Source of the DNA: DATFXF01 sp035258565 | Lineage (GTDB): Bacteria; Acidobacteriota; Terriglobia; Acidiferrales; UBA7541 | DNA: 6,044 nucleotides | NCBI GenBank assembly: GCA_035258565.1 | Contig: DATFXF010000140.1 | Coordinates: 1-6,044, forward strand | Direction of reading: 5' to 3' | In this document: positions 1 through 5,757 of the stretch, one piece after another | Position numbering within the stretch: position 1 is the first letter of the stretch | Layout: the number at the start of each line of letters is the position of its first letter | Translations under genes and position numbers: made by a program | Notes under the pieces: model-generated | The model's database searches: none | Seen by the model: only the letters and a program-made list of their open reading frames with translations | Told to the model about the DNA's origin: nothing

Positions 1-1627
1 TCCGAAACCAGTTCACGCCAAACTTCAGGCTGTGCAAGCCGCGGGTGAAGGATAGGTCGTCCGTCACTTGAAAAGTGATGCCGGTTCGCCCTCGGGGGGA
101 TCTTCCGCTGCCCAGGTTCACGAATTTTCCGGGGCCTACGCCCACATCAATCTCTGGGAGGCCGAAATCCGCCGGACCCACTCCGGTGTTGAGCCCAATG
201 GAATTAGGATCAAAATCCTTATCCCGGCTATTCCCGAACTGAATGGTGCGGTTGTAGCCCAACCGGATAGTGTTCGTCATGGTAGGCGAGAAGAGGTGTG
301 CGTCACTGACGGCAAAGTTGTGAGCGCGTGCTGGCGTGACCCCGAAGTACTTCTCCAGTTGCGAGCCGCCGCCCGCACCCGGGTTGCCCTCGGGGAACTG
401 GTCGAGCCCGCTTCCCAAGAGGTAGCGGGCGCTGAGGGAATCCTTGTCGGAAATACGTTGATCTACCTTTAACACATAATTGTTTGGCGATTGGCTACCC
501 CGGTTGTTCACCACGAAGTTGCCACTCAGCGGTTTGTATAGATTCAGGATGCCCAGGCCTTCCGGGTTCGGTGAGATTCCTCTCGTGGCCAACAAGGCGC
601 TCGCTTGTTGAACCTGAGCATCGGTGGGTGCGCGGGAACTGAGCGTGGTGCCGAGTTTCGAGCGGCTGCCGTCGTAGGCTCCAAAGACGAACGTGCGGTT
701 CCTCCCGTCATAGACGCGAGGAATAAAGAGCGGTCCACCCGCAGTGACGCCAAACTCGTTCCAGATAAAAGGAGCTTTCTTGATGCCCCCGAGGTTTTCG
801 AAGAAGTTGTGGGCGTCCAGCGCCGCGTCGCGGTGGCTTTCGTATGCGGAGCCATGAAAACTGTTGGTGCCGCTCTTTAGCACTACATCCATGACTCCCC
901 CCGTTGTTTCCATCAGGTCTGCGGGACCGGCGGCCACCACGCGGACCTCCTCGATGGCGTCAGGCGGCAGGCGGGTAGCTCCGGTGGCGGAGTTACCACC
1001 CTGGTTGACGCCCGGATTGCGGTTGTCGGGATCCGTGTTGGATGCGCCGTCAATCAGGTAGGCTTGCGATGCGGAGCGCGAGCCATTGATCGTGTAGTTT
1101 GCCGTCGCAAACGCGTTGTTGTTGGTCGCCCCAGGAAGAATCAGCGCGAGACGGGTGAAATCGTTGTTGCCGATGGGAAGCTGGCTCACTTCGCGCTCCC
1201 CCAGCACTCCGCCCAGGGCATTGGTCTCAATCTGGAGGAGCGGCGGCGCTGCTGTTACCTCGACCATGGAGTTGACGTCGCCGACCTGCAGGATGGCGTT
1301 GACCTCGTTTACCTGCCCTACCGAAGTGGTGATTCCTTTCTCTACCCAGGTCTTGAAGCCGGCTTTGGAGATGGAGAGGTCAAATGCAGCGAGCGGCAGC
1401 TCGACAAAGCGAAAGTTTCCATTGGAATCGCTTGTGGCCTTGCGTTCCAGTCCGATCGCGGGCGCGCTGAGCTTGATGTCCGCACCGAGAACCACCGCGC
1501 CCTGCGAATCCGTCACGGTGCCAACGATGCGGCCCGGGAAGACCTGTGCCCCGGCCCTTCCTGCTCCCCCAACGACCAGCCAGATCGCCAAGAGCCATAT
1601 CCGTATGTGTAGATCGGCCGGCTTCAT
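1..1627 (-). CDS. TonB-dependent receptor, Oar-like, with carboxypeptidase-regulatory-like N-terminal domain (partial, C-terminus beyond the left edge)
   Basis: My own minus-strand translation gives 542 codons without a stop from the ATG at 1627 to the window edge. Residues 1-28 form a signal peptide: charged start, hydrophobic core IWLLAIWLVVGG, then AGAQ as a likely cleavage site. Residues 31-115 match a carboxypeptidase-regulatory-like beta-sandwich (GRIVGTVTDSQGAVV, NGNFRFVELPL, KAGFKTW). Residues about 130-260 resemble the plug of Oar-type receptors (LPIGNNDFTRLALILPGA, INGSRSASQAYLIDGASN, then MDVVLKSGTNSFHGSAYE). Barrel strands follow (TAGGPLFIPR, RNRTFVFGAYDGSR, LHSLKFGVNWFR). Family members usually exceed 1000 residues, so about half is present. 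AAAGGAG (1633-1639) sits just upstream of the ATG. By family knowledge it is an outer-membrane, TonB-energised importer. The substrate cannot be read from sequence; a carbohydrate or other IclR-sensed organic compound is an inference from the divergent regulator. Confidence 0.93.
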   Translation of the reverse strand, partial: MKPADLHIRIWLLAIWLVVGGAGRAGAQVFPGRIVGTVTDSQGAVVLGADIKLSAPAIGLERKATSDSNGNFRFVELPLAAFDLSISKAGFKTWVEKGITTSVGQVNEVNAILQVGDVNSMVEVTAAPPLLQIETNALGGVLGEREVSQLPIGNNDFTRLALILPGATNNNAFATANYTINGSRSASQAYLIDGASNTDPDNRNPGVNQGGNSATGATRLPPDAIEEVRVVAAGPADLMETTGGVMDVVLKSGTNSFHGSAYESHRDAALDAHNFFENLGGIKKAPFIWNEFGVTAGGPLFIPRVYDGRNRTFVFGAYDGSRSKLGTTLSSRAPTDAQVQQASALLATRGISPNPEGLGILNLYKPLSGNFVVNNRGSQSPNNYVLKVDQRISDKDSLSARYLLGSGLDQFPEGNPGAGGGSQLEKYFGVTPARAHNFAVSDAHLFSPTMTNTIRLGYNRTIQFGNSRDKDFDPNSIGLNTGVGPADFGLPEIDVGVGPGKFVNLGSGRSPRGRTGITFQVTDDLSFTRGLHSLKFGVNWFR

Positions 1628-1723
1628 AGGTGCTCCTTTGAGGATGGTGTCGAGTAACACCGACAGGACGGGAAATCTCCTTCGAGGACACGAGCGCATA
1701 ATTGACCGCGCTTTGTTGGCCGG

Positions 1724-1753
1724 ATGTTAGGACGCCCGTCCGGGAAGTGTCAA
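1724..1753 (-). promoter_or_regulatory. Probable sigma70-type promoter of the receptor gene, with a palindrome in the spacer
   Basis: On the minus strand a perfect TTGACA (1753-1748) is followed after 18 bp by TAACAT (1729-1724). Transcription would start near 1717, leaving a 5' leader of roughly 90 nt before the ATG at 1627. The spacer contains the inverted repeat GGACG-N2-CGTCC (1730-1741), a possible regulator site in a place where binding would block polymerase. The leader also holds two mutually exclusive short hairpins: arms GGTGT/ACACC and TGTCG/CGACA within 1646-1665. The promoter call rests on box matches only. Confidence 0.5.
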
Positions 1754-1769
1754 TGAGAAGCCACTCCCC

Positions 1770-1785
1770 GGAAGATTTTTCTTCC
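1770..1785. promoter_or_regulatory. Perfect inverted repeat GGAAGA-N4-TCTTCC, candidate IclR-type operator
   Basis: This is a 16-bp perfect palindrome with arms GGAAGA and TCTTCC around TTTT, between the -35 box of the receptor promoter and the regulator gene. IclR-family operators are commonly short palindromes with GGAA/TTCC-like arms, so it is a reasonable site for the adjacent regulator. It overlaps the next palindrome by three bases. Its regulatory role is inferred. Confidence 0.4.
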
Positions 1786-1796
1786 ATATATATGGA
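1783..1796. promoter_or_regulatory. Perfect 14-bp palindrome TCCATATATATGGA, candidate regulator operator
   Basis: The 14 bases read identically on both strands. The palindrome ends 31 bp before the ATG at 1828, where the promoter of the regulator gene would be expected; TATAGG (1802-1807) and TACAAA (1814-1819) are possible -10 boxes. Binding here would fit autoregulation of the IclR gene, and combined with 1770-1785 it could also act on the divergent receptor promoter. No binding data are available. Confidence 0.45.
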
Positions 1797-1827
1797 CGGC
1801 GTATAGGCCCCTGTACAAACTAGGTTT

Positions 1828-2622
1828 ATGATCGGCTCGGAGGGAAGATTGGTCCCCACCAAAACTCCCAGTGTGTCCTCCGTCCGGCGTGCGCTGACCA
1901 TCATTGAAACCCTGGCCCATGCCCGGAACGGCATGGGTGTTTCCGTCGTCAGCCGCAAAATTCATGCTCCCAAAAGCAGCACCCATACCATCCTGCTTAC
2001 GCTGGAGCGCAGCGGCTTTCTCCGGCGCGACGATCGGACCGGACACTACAGCCTGGGGCTGAAGATTTTCGACTTAGTCAGCCTTTGCCTGGGCAAGACC
2101 GAACTGCGCGAGCAGACCCGACCCTATCTGGTCAACCTAGTGGAGGAGACCGGGCTGACGGCGCATCTGGCCATCCTGGATGGGGACCAGGTAGTGTATG
2201 TGGATAAAGTGGAGTCCCCCGGCCTGGTCAAGATAAACACCTGGGTGGGGCGTCGCATCGACGCCCACTGCACGGCGTTGGGCAAAGCGCTGCTTGCTCA
2301 TCTCACGACCGAGCGGTTCGACGAGCTGTTCAAGTCCAAGGCGCTCGCTCGCCGCACCAACAGAACGATCGGCTCCAAGGATGCTCTCAAGAGGGAGATA
2401 CAAAGGATTCGTACGCGGGGATATGCCGTGGACGACGAAGAGTGTGGTACGGGCGTGCGCTGCATCGCCTCTGCTGTTTTCGATCACGAAGGGAAAGCCA
2501 AAGCCTCGATTGGCGTGTCCGGAACCACTGCTCAAGTCAGCCGCCAAAAGCTGGAATCTCTGGGCAACTTGGCCAGAGATACGGCCAGAAAAATCTCTCG
2601 AAGTCTCGGCTTCGAAGCCTGA
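1828..2622 (+). CDS. IclR-family transcriptional regulator
   Basis: The 264-residue protein has the family's usual length and two-domain layout. Residues about 15-80 form the winged helix-turn-helix (SSVRRALTIIETL, recognition region APKSSTHTILLTLERSGFL, wing YSLGLKIFDL). Residues about 95-262 form the GAF-like effector domain with signature segments VVYVDKVES, AHCTALGKALLAHL and DDEECGTGVRCIASAVFD. It is a cytoplasmic DNA-binding protein that senses a small organic ligand, which cannot be identified here. It is divergent from the receptor gene across 200 bp, an arrangement typical of a local regulator. The start is uncertain: the ATG at 1828 has only a weak TAGG behind it, while an in-frame TTG at 1849 is preceded by GGAGGG (1839-1844) with 5 nt between GGAGG and the codon. 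That start would give 257 residues and lose nothing from the conserved domain. Confidence 0.95.
   Translation: MIGSEGRLVPTKTPSVSSVRRALTIIETLAHARNGMGVSVVSRKIHAPKSSTHTILLTLERSGFLRRDDRTGHYSLGLKIFDLVSLCLGKTELREQTRPYLVNLVEETGLTAHLAILDGDQVVYVDKVESPGLVKINTWVGRRIDAHCTALGKALLAHLTTERFDELFKSKALARRTNRTIGSKDALKREIQRIRTRGYAVDDEECGTGVRCIASAVFDHEGKAKASIGVSGTTAQVSRQKLESLGNLARDTARKISRSLGFEA
2589..2615 (-). terminator. Weak candidate intrinsic terminator for the minus-strand oxidoreductase gene
   Basis: On the minus strand a 6-bp stem (TCGAAG/CTTCGA at 2598-2603 and 2610-2615, 6-nt loop) is followed 4 nt later by TTTTT (2593-2589). It lies about 85 bp past the stop of the gene ending at 2700 and inside the last codons of the convergent IclR gene. 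The stem is short and has only two G-C pairs, so the call is tentative. No better terminator is visible in the 77-bp convergent gap 2623-2699. Confidence 0.25.
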
Positions 2623-2699
2623 ACTGATCCTTCCACCCCCTAGCAGCAAGCTCCCGGAGATTTCATTGATCGACTGGTTCAGCTCAGGAGGAACGAATC

Positions 2700-3188
2700 C
2701 TAGAAGGCACCCCAGGCGTAGGCCGAGGTCAGCAAAATTTTGATGATGGGCCGGCCGGTGAGCGGCATCTTCCGATATTGGGAATACTTTCGGCGCAGCA
2801 AACGAATGGCACGTTGTGCCTCCCCGGCGCCGGCCAGGGAGGCATGGCCGCGCACTAGAACATAGGCTAACTGTTCCCAATCCTCCGTGTAACGGTGGAC
2901 GAGCACGGCCACCTGTGAATTCTCGATGATGTTTCGCAGGCGCCGCAGATTCCGAGCCGCCAGGCGTTTAGGCTTCGAGTCCAGCGCAGAGTAAATCGTG
3001 TTCCCGGAAAGCACAAAACAGATAGGCACCACATGGGGACAAGCTGCGCGATCGGCCGTCCCCAGGCTAGCCACGCGGGCAGTGCCAACAAAGCGGCGTA
3101 GCTTCGGACTCCACCGGAGTTCGGAGAAGCCTTTCCGCGGCCTCGCCGCCGCACGCAGTTTTCTGGACGGCATCATTTCTTTTGGCAC
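2700..3188 (-). CDS. PPOX-class split-barrel oxidoreductase, Rv0121-like (probable F420- or flavin-dependent)
   Basis: This 162-residue protein resembles the pyridoxamine-5'-phosphate-oxidase-like family described as 'PPOX class probable F420-dependent enzyme, Rv0121 family'. Matching segments run in order: ARVASLGTAD (37-46), PHVVPICFVL then NTIYSALDSKPKR (51-75), LRRLRNI (81-87), VAVLVHRYTEDWEQLAYVLVRG (93-114), and the tail KYSQYRKMPL...AYAWGAF. Family members are cytoplasmic, usually dimeric, and bind a flavin or deazaflavin; cofactor and substrate cannot be decided from sequence. The open frame starts at GTG 3188 with AGGG seven bases upstream. ATG codons at 3176 and 3173 are alternatives, with AGGTG nine bases before the first. 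The conserved domain starts near residue 30, so all three starts are compatible. It is divergent from the membrane gene at 3232, with only 43 bp between them. Confidence 0.85.
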   Translation of the reverse strand: MPKEMMPSRKLRAAARPRKGFSELRWSPKLRRFVGTARVASLGTADRAACPHVVPICFVLSGNTIYSALDSKPKRLAARNLRRLRNIIENSQVAVLVHRYTEDWEQLAYVLVRGHASLAGAGEAQRAIRLLRRKYSQYRKMPLTGRPIIKILLTSAYAWGAF

Positions 3189-3207
3189 CTAGAAGCCCTA
3201 AAATGCC

Positions 3208-3227
3208 GAGGACTCCCGGAGGACTCC
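3208..3227. repeat. Tandem direct repeat GAGGACTCC x2, period 11 bp, in the divergent gap
   Basis: GAGGACTCC occurs at 3208-3216 and again at 3219-3227, separated by CG. The 11-bp period is about one helical turn. The repeat fills much of the 43-bp gap between the divergent starts at 3188 and 3232. The second copy includes part of the GGAGG (3218-3222) that serves as ribosome binding site for the plus-strand gene, and CTCC-C-GGAG (3213-3221) could fold back on it. It could be an operator or an accident of GC-rich sequence. Confidence 0.4.
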
Positions 3228-3231
3228 GCTT

Positions 3232-4272
3232 TTGGGGCAGTCTTTCCCTCCCTCGGTTGACGCGGAAAGGCCGGTTCGCCTGTGGAGGCGACTGCTGCCG
3301 CCGGCCGCCACGGTGGTCATCTTCTTTTTCATCTTCCAGCGCATCCCTTTCACAAAGTTCATTCAGGCTCTCGAGGGCGCAGACTATGTGCGCTTCGCTA
3401 TTCTCATGGTTCCCAACAGCCTGTTCTATTTCGGCTGGGATACCCTGGTCTTGGACATCGTGCTGCGCTGGTTTCATGGGCCGCTGCGCTACGGGGAACT
3501 CCTCCCGATCCGCGCAGCGACCTACGTGGCCTCCCTTCTGAACACGCAATTGGCGCGCGGCACTCTGGCCTATTATCTCACCCGGCAATTGCGCGCACCC
3601 TTTTTCCAGCTGGCCAGCACCGTTCTCTTTATGACCCTGGGGGAGATGACTCATTTGGCGATCTGGGCTACTTGCGGAATGTTGAGTTTCCCTCGACGAG
3701 TGCCGAAAGACCTCTTCTGGGTGCCAGCCGGGTACGTCCTCTTTTGGCTGTTTTTTCTGCTTTACGCGCGGTTGGATTTCGCACCCTGGAGGGTCCTACT
3801 TTCCCCGCTCACACGATATGTTCCGAGCCTCAAGGGCCGCGTCCGCGTCCGAAAATGGTCCATCTTCCGAACCTTTGCCCAAGCTCCCCTCGAACGCTAT
3901 GTCCAGTTCGTCTTGTTGCGCGCGCCGATGTTCCTCGTATCGCTGTTCATCCATTTTCTAGCCGTGAAAACCTTCGGGATGAATATCCCCTTCGGTCGAA
4001 TGATGGCCTTTCTCCCCATCATCTTCATGCTTGCGGCACTCCCCATCACCGTTGCCCACTTAGGAACAACGCAGGCTGCCTGGATCTTTTTCTTTCGCGA
4101 CTACGCCGCGGGGTCGCAACTTCTCGCCTACAGCCTGGCTTCCCATTTGGCCTTTTCGCTCACCCGGGGCCTGCTGGGGCTCGTCTTTTTGCCGCAAGCT
4201 TATAAGGACCTATTCGGCCCGCCTCGCCCGGCCCCGCTCCTCAACGCCAGCTCACCCCCGCCCCTACCCTGA
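3232..4272 (+). CDS. Polytopic inner-membrane protein, lysylphosphatidylglycerol synthase/flippase TM family-like (UPF0104)
   Basis: This 346-residue, strongly hydrophobic protein has probable membrane segments near residues 21-38, 52-78, 125-150, 160-178, 222-247, 255-277 and 295-322. The segment RAATYVASLLNTQLARGTLA (94-113) and the later LPITVAHLGTTQAAWIFFF (270-288) resemble the conserved 'N-x-P-G-R-x-G' and 'LP-x-S-x-G-G-x-G-x-x-E-A' regions of the PF03706-type transmembrane domain. Several usual glycines and the acidic residue are replaced here (H277, T280, Q281), so it is a divergent member. No soluble lysyltransferase domain is present, so it would be a stand-alone lipid-flippase-like module; the substrate is unknown. 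The start is TTG at 3232, with GGAGG (3218-3222) nine bases upstream. The ATG at 3203 is out of frame. TAAAAT (3199-3204) is a possible -10 box. The C-terminus is a proline-rich tail (PPRPAPLLNASSPPPLP). Confidence 0.75.
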   Translation: MGQSFPPSVDAERPVRLWRRLLPPAATVVIFFFIFQRIPFTKFIQALEGADYVRFAILMVPNSLFYFGWDTLVLDIVLRWFHGPLRYGELLPIRAATYVASLLNTQLARGTLAYYLTRQLRAPFFQLASTVLFMTLGEMTHLAIWATCGMLSFPRRVPKDLFWVPAGYVLFWLFFLLYARLDFAPWRVLLSPLTRYVPSLKGRVRVRKWSIFRTFAQAPLERYVQFVLLRAPMFLVSLFIHFLAVKTFGMNIPFGRMMAFLPIIFMLAALPITVAHLGTTQAAWIFFFRDYAAGSQLLAYSLASHLAFSLTRGLLGLVFLPQAYKDLFGPPRPAPLLNASSPPPLP

Positions 4273-4391
4273 CCGTCGAAGGATCCGAGCAGAGCTCACG
4301 GCCTAGAGTCTTTCCTGGTTCGTCGCCTCTCCGGCAGTGACGGACGACTCCACTTTCGCGGAGACCTGGCACTGCGCCAGTTATCGCTCCA

Positions 4392-4417
4392 TTGGTGAAA
4401 TCGCGTGATTTCGTCAA
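4392..4417. repeat. Imperfect 26-bp palindrome / RNA stem-loop in the 4273-4491 intergenic region
   Basis: The core arms GAAATC (4397-4402) and GATTTC (4407-4412) flank GCGT. The pairing continues outward through two positions that are mismatched in DNA but G-U in RNA, then TTG (4392-4394) with CAA (4415-4417). As RNA this is an 11-bp stem closed by a 4-nt loop; as DNA it is a 9-of-11 palindrome. No T-tract follows on either strand, so it is not a standard terminator. The rest of the 219-bp gap holds short inverted repeats CTGGC-N5-GCCAG (4366-4380) and CTTGC-N2-GCAAG (4459-4470), and no convincing ORF. Confidence 0.45.
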
Positions 4418-4491
4418 ATGCCGCGGTTAGCATAACGCTGTGTGCGGATTACTTCCGGCTTGCCCGCAAGTGTTAGCTCTACCCACGTTAA

Positions 4492-5235
4492 ATGGACCAC
4501 CATACAGTCGCGGCCATCAGCATCACGGGCACATGTCTTGATGTCCTAGGCAGTCTTTATCTTGCCTACGACCTGTTGGGTGGACAACACGGTCCGTTGC
4601 GGCTGCTTACCCGCGCGGTGACGTACTCCGTTGTCTTCGGCATTGGCTACGGCCTTGGCCTTGGTCTCTTCTTTGGCTTAGCTTCCGGGATGGCGACCGG
4701 CATCACCCTATCCATTGAACTCAATCGAGCAGCTCGTGGGCTAGATCATTACTCCTTGCCTTGGGAAGGAGTGTTTGCCGCCATCCGCGGCTCCGCTTTC
4801 GGAGCCGGACTATACTGGAGTCTGGGCTTCGGATTCGCAATTTCATTTGCAATTCTCATCACCGCCGGCCAAGTATTCGCCTACTCTCGCGGCATGCGTC
4901 CTGCCACCGATTATGCAGCGTCTCGCCGTCCACGGCTTACGCGTCGTCAGTTTTGGGGAACGGTGGTTCGTACTGTTGGGTACATGGTCGCGGCGCTTAT
5001 CTGCAGCGCCTTCATCCATCACGTGGACCATGCGTGGTCTTTTGCGCTTCGCGTAGGGTTTGTGACAGGCATTGTCACCGGCCTCGGGATCACGATCAAT
5101 CCCTACATCGAATACTACGCTGACAACCTTCCGGAGCGATGGCTTGGGGTACTCGGCATCGGACTCATCCTCTGCGGCTTTGCTCTGCAATCCGTTCAGT
5201 ATTGGCTGGCACTATTTGATCTGCGCTTGAGTTAG
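4492..5235 (+). CDS. Unrecognised polytopic membrane protein, 247 residues
   Basis: I do not recognise this family. The protein has about six to seven hydrophobic segments near residues 8-29, 43-61, 62-77, 100-130 (one long or two short), 157-176, 185-203 and 216-241. It has glycine-rich helices (FGIGYGLGLGLFFGLASGMATG) and one basic stretch, RRPRLTRR (145-152), likely to lie on the cytoplasmic side. Distinctive pieces are LDVLGSLYLAYDLLGG (16-31), NPYIEYYADNLPERWLG (203-219) and GFALQSVQYW (229-238). There is no obvious signal peptide, soluble domain or catalytic motif. The ATG at 4492 directly follows an in-frame TAA (4489-4491), so it is the earliest possible start, but no Shine-Dalgarno is visible before it (TACCCACGTTAA). 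The coding call rests on a long open frame with a coherent membrane-protein composition. It is transcribed in the same direction as the flippase-like gene but 219 bp away, so probably independently. Confidence 0.8.
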   Translation: MDHHTVAAISITGTCLDVLGSLYLAYDLLGGQHGPLRLLTRAVTYSVVFGIGYGLGLGLFFGLASGMATGITLSIELNRAARGLDHYSLPWEGVFAAIRGSAFGAGLYWSLGFGFAISFAILITAGQVFAYSRGMRPATDYAASRRPRLTRRQFWGTVVRTVGYMVAALICSAFIHHVDHAWSFALRVGFVTGIVTGLGITINPYIEYYADNLPERWLGVLGIGLILCGFALQSVQYWLALFDLRLS

Positions 5236-5277
5236 GCAGCCGGTCTCCTCACCACGATGACACGGCGACTTGCGGCT

Positions 5278-5299
5278 CCGCCGCGCTAGGTCGCGGCGG
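5278..5299. terminator. GC-rich stem-loop between convergent genes, possible bidirectional transcription barrier
   Basis: Arms CCGCCGCG (5278-5285) and CGCGGCGG (5292-5299) pair perfectly over 8 G-C pairs around the 6-nt loop CTAGGT. It lies in the 74-bp gap between the plus-strand stop at 5235 and the minus-strand stop at 5310, the expected place for a shared terminator. Neither strand has a T-tract immediately downstream, so it is not a canonical intrinsic terminator. It could stop transcription by its stem alone, with Rho, or protect the 3' ends. Confidence 0.45.
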
Positions 5300-5309
5300 T
5301 CCAAAAACT

Positions 5310-5675
5310 TCAGATGGCCGTTTTGTGCGTCGGCTGGTACAGACCGATTTCCCCTCCGCTGGGTAAGCGTACGGTGGTCTTTATGCCCCAAGGCGCCTCC
5401 TCGACCTCGGTGCATGCCACGCCCCGCGCAGCGAGCGACTGCATGGTGGCCGCGAGATCGTCGCACATCAGGTAGAGGATGCAGCCCAGGACGGAGTGAT
5501 CGCCATGTTCTTGCACAAACTCGCCGGGGTGTACGCCCATCTCAGAGGGCGGCAGAGCGAAGATGAGCCAGCCTTCGCCCAGGTCCACCGAGGAGAACTG
5601 CAGAATGTCGCGGAAAAATGCGCGATCCGCCTCGGGCTCCTTGCTGTAGAGAAGAAAGTGAGCCCCCTTGACCAT
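5310..5675 (-). CDS. VOC superfamily (glyoxalase/bleomycin-resistance-fold) protein
   Basis: This 121-residue protein is one complete VOC module, two beta-alpha-beta-beta-beta units. The first unit is AHFLLYSKEPEADRAFFRDILQF...GWLIFALPPSEMGVHP (5-50). The second is LYLMCDDLAATMQSLAARGVACTEVEEAPWGIKTTVRLPSGGEIGLYQP (68-115). H6 near the start and E109 in GGEIGLYQP sit where VOC proteins place metal ligands, so a metal site is possible. The family covers isomerases, dioxygenases, resistance proteins and uncharacterised members; this close type is usually left as 'VOC family protein', so no substrate is assigned. The ATG at 5675 is the first start after an in-frame TAA but has no good Shine-Dalgarno. 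It lies 82 bp downstream of the SnoaL-like gene on the same strand. Confidence 0.92.
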   Translation of the reverse strand: MVKGAHFLLYSKEPEADRAFFRDILQFSSVDLGEGWLIFALPPSEMGVHPGEFVQEHGDHSVLGCILYLMCDDLAATMQSLAARGVACTEVEEAPWGIKTTVRLPSGGEIGLYQPTHKTAI

Positions 5676-5691
5676 GGCGATGTCAGCTTAT

Positions 5692-5721
5692 TCGATACTT
5701 CACAATCCTAAGCGCAGTCAA
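5692..5721 (-). promoter_or_regulatory. Possible promoter of the VOC gene
   Basis: On the minus strand TTGACT (5721-5716) is followed after 18 bp by TATCGA (5697-5692), about 16 bp before the ATG at 5675. The match is fair in the -35 box and weaker in the -10. The implied start site would leave a very short leader, which fits the lack of a Shine-Dalgarno. If active, the VOC gene would not depend on the upstream SnoaL-like gene. Confidence 0.3.
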
Positions 5722-5757
5722 GTGACCGTTGGAGGATGAAATCCCACATGCTCCACT

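Noticed and set aside
68..1730. Several plus-strand open frames antisense to the receptor gene (for example 68-472, 1064-1612, 1116-1730)
   Set aside because: The minus strand over the whole stretch is one continuous frame with clear receptor-family motifs. The plus-strand translations are low-complexity, basic/proline/serine-rich products of a GC-rich reverse complement with no recognisable domain.
2137..2880. 247-codon minus-strand open frame overlapping the IclR gene and the PPOX gene
   Set aside because: It is antisense to a well-supported IclR protein and out of frame with the PPOX protein, and its translation shows no family resemblance.
3067..3654. 195-codon minus-strand open frame spanning the PPOX start and the flippase-like 5' region
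   Set aside because: It overlaps two better-supported genes and the divergent promoter region, and its charged low-complexity sequence matches nothing recognisable.
3282..4205. 307-codon plus-strand open frame inside the flippase-like gene
   Set aside because: Its composition is rich in R, P, H and S with no membrane segments or motifs, as expected of a shifted frame. The overlapping 346-residue frame has a strong ribosome binding site and coherent transmembrane helices.
4366..4380. CTGGC-N5-GCCAG hairpin as a terminator of the flippase-like gene
   Set aside because: The stem is only 5 bp, no T-tract follows, and it lies about 95 bp past the stop codon.
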